DNA of 64,000 nucleotides from Myxococcales bacterium (lineage in GTDB: Bacteria; Myxococcota_A; Polyangia; Nannocystales; Nannocystaceae). Below the pieces are notes generated by a model. The model was not told where the DNA came from. It did not search any database and was given only the letters and a program-made list of their open reading frames with translations. Both the position numbers and the translations under genes were made by a program. The stretch lies in NCBI GenBank assembly GCA_014240065.1, contig JAAZXR010000008.1, positions 1-64,000 of the forward strand, read 5' to 3'. This document shows positions 24,340 through 32,715 of this stretch, in pieces (position 1 is the stretch's first letter; each line of letters begins with the position of its first letter).

Positions 24340-25440
24340 TCACACATTGAACCGAAAGTGCATCACGTCGCCGTCTTGGACGACGTAGTCTTTGCCTTCG
24401 ATGCGCAGCATGCCCTTGGCCTTGGCGGCGGCTTCGCTGCCAAGCTCCACGAGATCGGACCACTGGATGGTCTCGGCCTTGATGAAGCCGCGCTCAAAGT
24501 CCGTGTGGATCTTGCCGGCGGCGCCGGGGGCCTTGGTGCCGCGGGTGATGGTCCACGCGCGCACCTCTTTTTCCCCGGCTGTGAAGTAGGTGATGAGGTC
24601 CAGCAGGTCGTAGGCCGTGCGGATCAGGCGGTTGAGGCCCGGCTCCTCTTGACCGAGGTCCTCCAAGAATGCCTCTTGCTCCTCCGGGTCGAGGGCGGCG
24701 ATCTCCGCCTCAATGGAGGCGCAGATCACGACGACCTGTGCGCCCTCTTTGGCCGCGTACTCCACCAGGGGCTTGACCATCGGGTCCTCAAGCCCCGCCT
24801 CAAGCTGGCCCTCAGAGACGTTGGCGGCGTACATGGCCGGCTTGTCCGTCAGCAGGTGCAGCTCTTTGAGTAACACGCGCTCGTCGTCGCTTATCTCTAG
24901 ACGGCGCACCGGGTTGCCCTCCTCCATCTGCGGCAAGATTCGCTCGCACAGCGCGAGCACAGCCTTCTCGATCTTGTCGCCGCTCTTGGCGTACTTGCGG
25001 GCCCGGTCCAAGCGCGTCTCCACCGACTGAATGTCGCGCAGCACCAGCTCCGTCACGATCACCTCGATGTCGTCGAGGGGGCTGACCTTGCCGGAGACGT
25101 GCACCACGTTGTCGTCCTCGAAGCAGCGCACCACGTTGAGCACGGCGTCGCACTCGCGAATATTGCTCAAGAACTGATTGCCGAGCCCCTCGCCCTTGCT
25201 GGCGCCGGCGACCAAGCCCGCGATGTCCACGAATTCCATGGCCGTGGGAACAACGGACTTGGGCTTGATGACCTCGACCAGCGCGTCTTGGCGCGGGTCG
25301 GGCACCGGCACCACGCCCACGTTGGGCTCGATCGTGCAAAACGGGTAGTTCGCCGATTCGGCGCCCGCGTCGGAGAGCGCGTTGAAGAGGGTGGACTTCC
25401 CCACATTGGGGAGACCGACGATGCCGACCTGCAGTGACAT
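24340..25440 (-). CDS. ychF: YchF/OLA1-type ATPase
   Basis: 366 residues, the standard length. G1 is GLPNVGKST near the N terminus; [21 protein letters not shown] is the switch region. The usual NKxD is replaced by NVSE, which explains why YchF prefers ATP over GTP. A coiled-coil insert is followed by a C-terminal TGS domain ([41 protein letters not shown]). It binds ribosomes and modulates stress responses. It lies 133 bases downstream of the lipid cluster, on the same strand, probably as an independent housekeeping gene. Confidence 0.97.
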   Translation of the reverse strand: MSLQVGIVGLPNVGKSTLFNALSDAGAESANYPFCTIEPNVGVVPVPDPRQDALVEVIKPKSVVPTAMEFVDIAGLVAGASKGEGLGNQFLSNIRECDAVLNVVRCFEDDNVVHVSGKVSPLDDIEVIVTELVLRDIQSVETRLDRARKYAKSGDKIEKAVLALCERILPQMEEGNPVRRLEISDDERVLLKELHLLTDKPAMYAANVSEGQLEAGLEDPMVKPLVEYAAKEGAQVVVICASIEAEIAALDPEEQEAFLEDLGQEEPGLNRLIRTAYDLLDLITYFTAGEKEVRAWTITRGTKAPGAAGKIHTDFERGFIKAETIQWSDLVELGSEAAAKAKGMLRIEGKDYVVQDGDVMHFRFNV

Positions 25441-25573
25441 GGCAGCGAACTACCACGGACCCGGCCGGACGCCAACGACGCACGCGCCCCCTTCGAAATT
25501 GGTACAGAGAGGGTCTCGGAGCCGTCTGAAGGGCCTCCGCGACCACGGGGCCGAGGCCCCCGGGTCGGGTCAC

Positions 25574-26404
25574 CTAGATCGTGAGGCCGAGGCGCTCGCG
25601 ATCCGTGAACATGCGCACCACGTTGTCCCCGAACCCGCAGGCGTTGTCGAGCAGGAGGATCTGCCCCTTCACGCCATCCATGAGGCCACTGCACAGCCCC
25701 AACGTCGCCTGCGCGACCTCGTCGGGGGACACGAAGAACTGGTCCCCGTAGAACTTCTTACAAAATGGCACAAAGTCAGGACCGAACGTGGCCTCAAGAG
25801 ACTCGGTGTCCACGGGGTTGGCGCGGATGACGTTGATGCGCACGTCCTCGGACGCAAGCTCCGCGGTCATGTAGATCATGAAGGTCTCCATGACGGCCTT
25901 GCTCACCGCGATGAAGTCGTAGCCGGGCAAGAAATACTCGGGGCCGCGCGACGACATGCCCACCGCGTAGCGCGGGAAGCGACCCGTCACCAGCTTGGCT
26001 TGCTGCAGGTAGCCCACGAAGGGCCACGCGCTGTAGTTGAGGCTACGCTTGAGCCCCTTCTTGCTCAGGTCCGAGTGGTGCTTGCTGATGTGGGCGAAGG
26101 AGACGTTGCTGATGAGCACCTCCAAGGTGTCGCAGTCGGCCTTGATCCGCTGCATCACCGCCTCGGTGTCCTCGTCGTTGGAGGCGTCCGCCTCCAAGAT
26201 CACGGGCTCTGGAGCGCCCACTTCTTTGAACTTGGCGCGGAGCTCATCCTCGTCGGCGGATCCCCAGCGGTGCGTGAGATACACCCGCGCCCCTCGTGCG
26301 CCGAACGAAAGCCCGGTGGCGAGGCCGATGCCCTTGGTGCCGCCGGTGATGAGGACCGCCTTGCCGTTCAGGTCGTTGGGGAAAATCGTGGTCGCGTCAG
26401 CCAT
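25574..26404 (-). CDS. FabL-like enoyl-[ACP] reductase, copy 2
   Basis: 276 residues. The nucleotide motif is ITGGTKGIGLATG. The catalytic region GYDFIAVSKAV has Tyr-x6-Lys, the spacing of enoyl-ACP reductases (FabI/FabL), rather than the Tyr-x3-Lys of FabG. Downstream INVIRANPVDTESL parallels the VNAVSGGAIDTDAL stretch of Bacillus FabL. It likely reduces trans-2-enoyl thioesters with NAD(P)H. Its start overlaps the stop of the preceding paralogue by 8 bases (ATGGCTGA). It is the last gene of the nine-gene cluster. The reductase assignment is by motif; another ketone or enoyl substrate is possible. Confidence 0.75.
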   Translation of the reverse strand: MADATTIFPNDLNGKAVLITGGTKGIGLATGLSFGARGARVYLTHRWGSADEDELRAKFKEVGAPEPVILEADASNDEDTEAVMQRIKADCDTLEVLISNVSFAHISKHHSDLSKKGLKRSLNYSAWPFVGYLQQAKLVTGRFPRYAVGMSSRGPEYFLPGYDFIAVSKAVMETFMIYMTAELASEDVRINVIRANPVDTESLEATFGPDFVPFCKKFYGDQFFVSPDEVAQATLGLCSGLMDGVKGQILLLDNACGFGDNVVRMFTDRERLGLTI

Positions 26405-27227
26405 TGGAGGCCTCCTCTCCGGTCGCGCCAGGCTCCGGCGCCGGGAACAAGCGGCTTCCCAGCGTGAACATATTGTCCACGTAGGAGGCGCCCTTGTCGA
26501 GCGTGACCACCTGGCCCGACATGGAATCGAACAGGCCGCTGCACAGCGCGACGATGGTGTTGGCGCACTCCTCGGTGGTCACCGACCACTCGCCGAACTT
26601 CTCGCCAAGCTCCACGTTGCTGTCGCCGAAGATCTCTTTGTAGCTGTCGGTGGCCACCTGGCGCGTCCGCAGCACGTTGACCTTGGTCCCCTCCCCTTGA
26701 AGGTGTGTCGCCATGTAGCGGGCGAAACACTCGAGCACCGCCTTGGACACGCCGACGTAGTCGTAGTTCGGATAGTGCACGTCGGCGCCGTCCGAGGAGG
26801 TGGCGACCGCGTAGCTCGGATAGACACCGAAGACCTTCTTCATCCCCAGCAGGTAGTCCACGAAGGGCCACGCGCTGTAGTCGAGGCTGCGATGCAACGC
26901 TCGCGCGGTGTGGTTCATCACCCCGTCGCCCTTCACGACCATGGCGACGTTGTTGAGGAACACGTCGACCGCGTCGTGCTTGGCCTTGATCTGTTCGAGC
27001 AGCGCGAGGGTCTCCTTACCCTTGGACGCGTCGGCCTCCACGATCATGGGCGCGGGCGCCCCCGCCTCCGCGAACTGGGCGCGGATGTCGTCTTCGTTCG
27101 CCGACCCCCAGCGATGGGTGAGCCACAGCTGCGCCCCCATTCGACCAAAGGCCAGCCCTGTCGCCAGGCCGATCCCCTTGGTGCCGCCGGTGATCAACAC
27201 CACCTTGCCGTTGTAGTCCTTCATCAT
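26397..27227 (-). CDS. FabL-like enoyl-[ACP] reductase, copy 1
   Basis: 276 residues, clearly paralogous to the next gene: LITGGTKGIGLATGLAFG, LTHRWGSANEDD, ALHRSLDYSAWPFVDYL. The catalytic stretch NYDYVGVSKAVLECF again has Tyr-x6-Lys, followed by VNVLRTRQVATDSY. The C terminus carries an extra Pro/Gly/Glu-rich tail. Tandem divergent copies suggest different chain lengths or different alpha,beta-unsaturated intermediates, for example straight versus beta-methyl-branched. The start overlaps the ECH2 stop codon. Confidence 0.75.
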   Translation of the reverse strand: MMKDYNGKVVLITGGTKGIGLATGLAFGRMGAQLWLTHRWGSANEDDIRAQFAEAGAPAPMIVEADASKGKETLALLEQIKAKHDAVDVFLNNVAMVVKGDGVMNHTARALHRSLDYSAWPFVDYLLGMKKVFGVYPSYAVATSSDGADVHYPNYDYVGVSKAVLECFARYMATHLQGEGTKVNVLRTRQVATDSYKEIFGDSNVELGEKFGEWSVTTEECANTIVALCSGLFDSMSGQVVTLDKGASYVDNMFTLGSRLFPAPEPGATGEEASNG

Positions 27228-28021
27228 GATGATTCCTCGTCGCTGCCATCTGCGTCGGCGGGCGCGCCCCCGACACCGGTCGGCGTGTAGTTCTCCTGGA
27301 TCCGCGCCTGCGTCTCCGGGTTGGCGAAGCAGATCTCGTGCATCAGCGACTCCATGGTGCGCGCCTCTTCGAACGCGCGGCGTCGCGGCAGGCTCAACGT
27401 GCGCTTGAGCAGCTCGAGCGCGAAGCGTGGCTTGTCCGTCATCCGCATCGCCACCTTGCGCGCCCGCGACTCCACCTTGTCGGCGGGCTCGACGTAATTC
27501 ACGAGCGAGCGCCCCTCAAAGTGCTTGCCCTTGAAATACTGACAGCCGTACATCATCTCGGCGGAGATGTGCTCGCCGAGGATCGTCTGCAGCAGGCGCG
27601 TCGTACCCATCCCGGGGGTGAAGCCCATGTCCATGAAGTTGCAGCTGTAGCGGCTGTCTTTGCCGAGGATGACGATGTCGCAGGCGAGCCCGAACACCAG
27701 GCCTCCCCCGATGGCGTGCCCTGCCATGGCCGCGATCGTGGGGATCGGCACCTCGAGCAGCGAGCGCGTGAGCACGAGATCGTAGGGGGCCACCCGGCCC
27801 TCCGCGAGCCCCATCAACACAGCGCGATCCCCACCCGCCGAGAAAACATCGTCGAGCCCCCGGAGGATCGCCACCTTCACCTCGGGCCGGGACAGCCCGT
27901 CAAGGTGCTCGCGCAGCTCCTCCACGAAGGACTCGCTGAACGCATTGCGACCCGCGGCATCGTTCATATGCAGCGTCGCGACGCCGTGATCATCCACCTC
28001 CGTCTTGACGAACGAGCCCAT
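27224..28021 (-). CDS. ECH2-type decarboxylase of beta-branching (PksI-like)
   Basis: 265 residues, crotonase fold. GRNAFSESFVEELREHL, then IAAMAGHAIGGGLVFGLACD (oxyanion hole) and SRYSCNFMDMGFTPGMGTT closely follow the PksI/ECH2 branch, including the FMxxGFTPGMG signature. In known HCS cassettes ECH2 decarboxylates 3-methylglutaconyl-ACP to 3-methylcrotonyl-ACP, leaving a beta-methyl branch. The cluster context (ECH1 and HMG-CoA-synthase-like genes directly upstream) supports this over a beta-oxidation role. Only 3 bases separate it from ECH1. Confidence 0.82.
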   Translation of the reverse strand: MGSFVKTEVDDHGVATLHMNDAAGRNAFSESFVEELREHLDGLSRPEVKVAILRGLDDVFSAGGDRAVLMGLAEGRVAPYDLVLTRSLLEVPIPTIAAMAGHAIGGGLVFGLACDIVILGKDSRYSCNFMDMGFTPGMGTTRLLQTILGEHISAEMMYGCQYFKGKHFEGRSLVNYVEPADKVESRARKVAMRMTDKPRFALELLKRTLSLPRRRAFEEARTMESLMHEICFANPETQARIQENYTPTGVGGAPADADGSDEESS

Positions 28022-28024
28022 GAA

Positions 28025-28831
28025 TCAGCCCTCCCCCCGACGCGATGGGAGGCGCTCGAACCACGACGGCGACTCACCATTGAGGAATCCGCGGATCGCG
28101 GTGATGGTCTCAAGCTCGAGCAAGTCCGCGTTGGTCTGCGAGGCGCCGAGCCGCGCCGCCTCCTCAAGCCCGACGCAGCCGATCTCCGCGGTGAAGGAGC
28201 GCACCTTGGCCACGGAGCGGGGGTTGGCCCGCAGCAGGCGCTTGACGGCCTCCCGCAGCGACTTCTCTTGCGCCGCGGTGTGCGGCACGAGGCGGTCGAC
28301 CAAGCCGAGGTGATGGGCCTCTTCTGCCTTGAGTCGAGTGCCCGACACGGCGAGCCACCGCGCCTTTTGTGGCCGTATCCGCTCGCACAAAAACGGCATG
28401 ATCATCGCGGGCATGAGCCCGAGCACCACCTCCGGCAACGCGAAGGTCGAACGCTCCGTCGCGATGATGAGATCCGAGGCGGCGGCGATGCCGATCCCAC
28501 CACCCATCGCCTCACCGTCGACCAAGGCGATCACGGCGACGCGGGCCCGGCGAATCGCGAGCAAGCTCCGGACGTAGGCCTCGATGCGCTCGGTCTGATC
28601 TTCCCCGGCGTGCGAGGTTAAAAAGCGCAGGTCCATTCCACGGCAGAAGACATCGGGGGCCTTCGACTCCAGCACCACCACGCGACAGCCGCTCGCGCGC
28701 TCGTCGGCCGCCGCGAACACCTCAAGGAGCTCTTCTAGCCCCTTGCCTGTCAACGAGACGTCACCCTCGTCATTGGGCTCAAAGGCGACCCTCCAGATCG
28801 ATCCCTCCCGCTGATCACATCGTACTCTCAT
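28025..28831 (-). CDS. ECH1-type dehydratase of beta-branching (PksH-like)
   Basis: 268 residues, crotonase fold. FCRGMDLRFL, VDGEAMGGGIGIAAASDLII (oxyanion hole), ERSTFALPEVVLGLMPAMIM and KARWLAVSGTRLKAEEAHHLG follow the PksH/CurE-type ECH1 branch. In known systems ECH1 removes water from HMG-ACP to give 3-methylglutaconyl-ACP, the substrate for ECH2. It starts at an ATG with AGGAGG upstream, 15 bases after the HMG-CoA-synthase-like gene. Confidence 0.82.
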   Translation of the reverse strand: MRVRCDQREGSIWRVAFEPNDEGDVSLTGKGLEELLEVFAAADERASGCRVVVLESKAPDVFCRGMDLRFLTSHAGEDQTERIEAYVRSLLAIRRARVAVIALVDGEAMGGGIGIAAASDLIIATERSTFALPEVVLGLMPAMIMPFLCERIRPQKARWLAVSGTRLKAEEAHHLGLVDRLVPHTAAQEKSLREAVKRLLRANPRSVAKVRSFTAEIGCVGLEEAARLGASQTNADLLELETITAIRGFLNGESPSWFERLPSRRGEG

Positions 28832-28846
28832 GGGGCCTCCTTTTCG

Positions 28847-30085
28847 CTAGCTCAGCTCGTAGCGACGCTCCCATTCGTCGACGCCGCGCAGCACGAGCTT
28901 GCGCTGTCCTTCATAGGCCCGCGCGTAGTGTCCTTCGAATCCCTCATGCGACATCTCGAAGGTCGGGTTGTCGACGTAGGTCCCGCGCTGCCGCTCCACC
29001 TCTTCGTAACGCTCCACCGTCAACTTCGCGCGCGCGTCCAAGCGCTCTTGCATGCGCTGCGCCGCGAGCAGCTCCCGCGCCTGCGCGCCTACCTTCAAGC
29101 TATAAAACTCGGCGCACGAGCCGGAGCCGTAGGAGTACATGGAGATCCGGTCCCCCTCGTTGAGGTCGTCGCTTTGGTCGATGAGCCCCATCAAGGCGAT
29201 GAACGTCGCCGAGGTGTAGGTGCCACCAAACTGTGAATTGTAGACCAGCGAGGGCAAGGTCTTTTGCTGCCAGTGCGCGCGCGCCTCTGAGGTCTTCATG
29301 CGCTTGAAGCGACGAAGCATGGCCTTGTGCGCGCGGAAGGTCATTCCGCCGAACGGCACGTGGTAGACGTTCTTTTTGAAGTACTCGTCGTAGTCGAAGG
29401 GCTCACCCACGCGCTCCGCGAACGAGTCATACGAGCCCTCGAGCGCGTCGAGGTACCCGAACAGGCTCGTGTCCGCGTGGCCCACCTCGTGCTTGGAGGT
29501 GGGGCGATAGGTGTCCGAGATCTCTTGGGTCCAGTAGCCGTTGTGACCGAGCTCAAACTCCACCACCTTCGGCTGCGCGCTGACGAGCATGGCCGTGGCG
29601 CCCGCTCCGAGCACGTACTCCCAGGGCTTGCCGAGGTGGCTGCGACTCTGATCGGTGCAGATCACGAGCGCTTTCTTGCCCGGCCGCACCCCAGAGGCCA
29701 CCCAGTGCGCCGCCGCCATCAGGCCGCCGGTGCCTCCGTAGCACGCGTGCTTGGTCTCGAAATTGCGACAGTTCGCGCCGAGCCCCGCGTGGCGCTGGAC
29801 CCAGGTGGAGATGGGCTTACCGAAGTCCACCGAGGACTCCGTGCCCACGACGACCATCTCGATAGACCCCCGCTCCTCGCCCTCAAGCAGGGCGTTGGCG
29901 GCGTTCACCGCCATGGTGACGGGATCTTCCCACGGCGGATTCACGGAGCGGCTCGTGACCATCAGCTCCTCGAGTGGATGGGAAGGATCGGCGCCCCGCG
30001 CGTTCGCCAGCTCGGTCATGTCCAAGGACATGGAGCAGGGGTAGGCGGTGATTTTTTCGATGCCGACGCGCGAGGGAGTTGTCAT
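28847..30085 (-). CDS. HMG-CoA synthase-like enzyme of beta-branching (PksG-like)
   Basis: 412 residues from the ATG at 30085, with AAGGAG 9 bases before it overlapping the fabG stop codon. Catalytic residues of the HMGS fold are present: Glu83 (GTESSVD), nucleophile Cys115 (ETKHACYGG) and His242 (VYHVPFGGM). In HCS cassettes this enzyme adds acetyl from acetyl-ACP to a beta-keto acyl-ACP, forming a tertiary alcohol at the beta carbon. A mevalonate-pathway HMGS is the alternative, but ECH1 and ECH2 directly downstream favour branching. Confidence 0.88.
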   Translation of the reverse strand: MTTPSRVGIEKITAYPCSMSLDMTELANARGADPSHPLEELMVTSRSVNPPWEDPVTMAVNAANALLEGEERGSIEMVVVGTESSVDFGKPISTWVQRHAGLGANCRNFETKHACYGGTGGLMAAAHWVASGVRPGKKALVICTDQSRSHLGKPWEYVLGAGATAMLVSAQPKVVEFELGHNGYWTQEISDTYRPTSKHEVGHADTSLFGYLDALEGSYDSFAERVGEPFDYDEYFKKNVYHVPFGGMTFRAHKAMLRRFKRMKTSEARAHWQQKTLPSLVYNSQFGGTYTSATFIALMGLIDQSDDLNEGDRISMYSYGSGSCAEFYSLKVGAQARELLAAQRMQERLDARAKLTVERYEEVERQRGTYVDNPTFEMSHEGFEGHYARAYEGQRKLVLRGVDEWERRYELS

Positions 30086-30098
30086 GCGTTCGCGCTCC

Positions 30099-30845
30099 TT
30101 AGGTGCTGTAGTCGAGGCCACCGGTGACGGGGATCACCTGTCCGTTGATGAACGCGGCGTCTCTCGAGGCCAAAAACACCGTGATCTTCCCGAACTCCTC
30201 CACGGTCCCCATGCGCCCCTTGGGGACGGGGCAGTACTGCTTCCAGTAGGCCTTGGCCTGCTCCGGCATGCTCTCGCGGGTCATGTCGGTGTCGAAGAAT
30301 CCGGGCACGAGCACGTTGGCCGTGATGCCGCGGCGCCCGTACTCTTTGGCGATGGACTTGGTGAGCCCGTGGAGCCCGGCCTTGCTCGCCGCGTAATTGG
30401 ACTGCCCGCTCCCACCATCAAAGATCACCGACGACACGTTGATGATGCGCCCGAAGCGGTTGCTCATCATGTGCTGCACGAAGTGGCGACACACATAAAA
30501 CGGCCCCGAGAGGTTCGTGGCGATGACCTTGTCCCACTCGGCGTTGTCCATGGACACGAGCAGGTTGTCGGCGTTGACGCCGGCGCAGTTCACGACCACC
30601 TCGACATTCTCAAAGTCGTCGATCACCGCGTCCCCTACCCGCTCCACGGCGCTCGCGTCGGCCACGTCGAGGGCGTAGCTCTGCACCTTCGCGTCGGGGC
30701 GAATCTCCTTCGCTCGCGCGATCACCTTGGCCGCGGCGGCCTCATTTCGAACGTAGGTGAACGCCACGTCGTGGCCGGCGCGGACGGCCTCGAGCACGAT
30801 CCCCGCGCCGATTCCCCTCGAGCCTCCAGTAATAAAAAAGTTCAT
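30099..30845 (-). CDS. fabG: 3-oxoacyl-[ACP] reductase, FabG type
   Basis: 248 residues, standard length. NADPH motif GGSRGIG near the N terminus, NCAGVNADNLL, SSVIFDGGSGQSNYAASKAGL with Tyr-x3-Lys, and a C-terminal GGLDYST. It reduces beta-keto-acyl-ACP to the 3-hydroxy form. It sits between the ketosynthase (12 bases upstream) and the HMGS-like gene, so it likely serves this cluster and not primary fatty-acid synthesis. Confidence 0.9.
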   Translation of the reverse strand: MNFFITGGSRGIGAGIVLEAVRAGHDVAFTYVRNEAAAAKVIARAKEIRPDAKVQSYALDVADASAVERVGDAVIDDFENVEVVVNCAGVNADNLLVSMDNAEWDKVIATNLSGPFYVCRHFVQHMMSNRFGRIINVSSVIFDGGSGQSNYAASKAGLHGLTKSIAKEYGRRGITANVLVPGFFDTDMTRESMPEQAKAYWKQYCPVPKGRMGTVEEFGKITVFLASRDAAFINGQVIPVTGGLDYST

Positions 30846-30857
30846 GGTGGTGTCCTG

Positions 30858-32162
30858 CTAGACGGAAGAGGGATCGAAGCGGCGATACAAAGAGCAGCAG
30901 TTGAGCCCGCCAAAGCCGAAGGAGTTCTTCAAGATCGTGTTGATCTCGAAGTCTTGCGACTCGTTGGCGCAGATGTCCAGGTCGATCTCCGGGTCGAGGT
31001 TGTCCACATTGATCGACGGGTGCAGCTTGTTGTGCTTCATCTGCATCATCGCCGCGACCGTCTCGACCACGGGCGCCGACCAGCAGGTGTGACCGAGCAT
31101 GGACTTGGGCGCGTTGATCTTCAGCTTGTGAGCGTGGTCGCCAAACGCCGTCTTGATGGCGTTGATCTCCGACTTGTCGCCGAGCGGCGTGGAGGTCGCG
31201 TGGGCGCACACAAAGTCCACCTCTTCGGGGCGCACCTCCGCGCGACGCAGCAGCCGGGCGATGGTGCGGGCTTGCCCGTCAGTGGACGGGCTCGGGAGGT
31301 GGCTGCCGTCGGCGGTGGCGGTGCACCCGAGCACCTCCGCGTAGATGTGCGCGCCGCGCTCGAGCGCGTGATCGAGGCGCTCGAGCACCAGCGCGCCGGC
31401 GCCGTGGGACGGCACGAAGCCCTCGCGGTTGAGGTCGTAGGGGCGGCTCGCCTTGGCGGGCGTCTCGTTGAAGCTCTCGATGGTGATGGCGCCCATGAGC
31501 GCCATGGCGTGGACGCCCATCGCGCTGAAGTCGAGCACCGATCCCACGCACATCACAGCGTCATGATCGTGGTGTCGAATCTCGTCGATAGCGGCGCGCA
31601 GGGCCATGTTGGCGCTCGCGCACGCGCCGCCCATGGTGTAGGCCGCGCCCTGCCACCCGAGCAGCTCGGAGACGGTGCCCGCGTGATCCGTGTCGAGCAT
31701 CAGCAACGCCGCCATCGAATCGATGTAGTCGGGATCGTCTTCGCGGAAGGTGATGAAATTTTGGGTCAGGTAGCGCTCGTTGAGGTTGTGGCCGCCCACC
31801 AGCACGCTGCGACGGGTGGAGTCAAAGCTCTCCTCCTTGTCGAGGCCCGCGTCGAGCCACGCGTCCGCCGCGACCATGGCGGAGATCCGCGTGGAGAACG
31901 GCGCCTTCTTGACGAGCTTGTTGAGCGATTTGCCCATCGGCTGCGAGAGTCGCTCCCGGAGCCCCGCCAACTTCACCTTCCAGTCGTACTGCGAGAGGTC
32001 ACCACCGACCTTGGAGTAGACCCCGGGCTGGTCGATCCAGCTCCACTTGGAGATCGCCGACTTGCCCTCGATGAGGTTGCCGTAAAACGTGTCTAGGTTG
32101 TCACCGATGGGGGTGTTGATCCCCATCCCAGTGATTACTACTCGCGATTGATTCGAATACAT
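30858..32162 (-). CDS. Beta-ketoacyl-ACP synthase, FabF-like / PksF-type
   Basis: 434 residues, a complete KAS fold. The predicted triad is Cys181 (GGACASANM), His321 (CAHATSTPLGD) and His358 (KSMLGHTCWSA, with Lys353). The GHTCWSA and HATSTPLGDKSEINAIK stretches resemble the KS of HCS cassettes, which decarboxylates malonyl-ACP to acetyl-ACP. Those enzymes commonly have Ser in place of the nucleophile; here Cys is kept, so real condensation is also possible. It might do both: elongation and supply of acetyl-ACP. The next gene, fabG, starts 12 bases on. Confidence 0.85.
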   Translation of the reverse strand: MYSNQSRVVITGMGINTPIGDNLDTFYGNLIEGKSAISKWSWIDQPGVYSKVGGDLSQYDWKVKLAGLRERLSQPMGKSLNKLVKKAPFSTRISAMVAADAWLDAGLDKEESFDSTRRSVLVGGHNLNERYLTQNFITFREDDPDYIDSMAALLMLDTDHAGTVSELLGWQGAAYTMGGACASANMALRAAIDEIRHHDHDAVMCVGSVLDFSAMGVHAMALMGAITIESFNETPAKASRPYDLNREGFVPSHGAGALVLERLDHALERGAHIYAEVLGCTATADGSHLPSPSTDGQARTIARLLRRAEVRPEEVDFVCAHATSTPLGDKSEINAIKTAFGDHAHKLKINAPKSMLGHTCWSAPVVETVAAMMQMKHNKLHPSINVDNLDPEIDLDICANESQDFEINTILKNSFGFGGLNCCSLYRRFDPSSV

Positions 32163-32180
32163 TCAGTGCTCCGTATTCAT

Positions 32181-32714
32181 CTATTCTTCTAGGTTAAAGA
32201 CCTCGTAGACCGCGAGGGCGCGGATGTCATCTCCGACGACCACCTGCCCCGCGCAGCTCGAAACGTAGTCGCTCTCTTCCAAGGATTTGGCGATGAGATC
32301 GACCCTCTCTCCGGGACGAACCGCCCCTTGAAACATGGCGTGCGTCACCTTCAAAAGGCGTACGCGCCGCGGCGCGTCGCGCTCGTCCACCTCGACCCGA
32401 CGCGTGGCCAAAAGATGCTGCAAGCAAATGCCGAGCTGTCCGATCGCCTCAAGCAACAGCACGCCTGGATACACCGGGTCGCCGGGGAAGTGGCCCGCGA
32501 AGACTGGGTCGTCTTCTTTGACGCTCAGAAATCCACGCACGCACCCTTGCTCAAAGTCCACGAGCGAGATTCCGTCGACGAGGCGCATGGGATCCCGATG
32601 GGGCAACATGCGCTCGACCGCCTCCACACCCAGCGACACCTCGCGCGTGGTCGTGGCGTCCGGCTGAAACAGCGGGCGCTTTCGGCCGGCACGGATGGTC
32701 TTCTCGAGGGTCAT
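32181..32714 (-). CDS. FabZ-like 3-hydroxyacyl-[ACP] dehydratase
   Basis: 177 residues, hot-dog fold. MLPHRDPMRLVDGI, then GHFPGDPVYPGVLLLEAIG holds the His and Glu of the FabZ active site. VLLLEAIGQLG replaces the common VLIxEAMAQ. The N-terminal 30 residues are an extension. It makes trans-2-enoyl-ACP from the 3-hydroxy form. The start follows the acyltransferase stop after one base (TGATATG), so translation is coupled. Confidence 0.85.
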   Translation of the reverse strand: MTLEKTIRAGRKRPLFQPDATTTREVSLGVEAVERMLPHRDPMRLVDGISLVDFEQGCVRGFLSVKEDDPVFAGHFPGDPVYPGVLLLEAIGQLGICLQHLLATRRVEVDERDAPRRVRLLKVTHAMFQGAVRPGERVDLIAKSLEESDYVSSCAGQVVVGDDIRALAVYEVFNLEE

Positions 32715-32715
32715 A

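Noticed and set aside
28847-30085. HMG-CoA synthase of the mevalonate pathway
   Set aside because: No other mevalonate genes nearby; flanked by ECH1 and ECH2 in the order of an HCS cassette. Not fully excluded without a tree.
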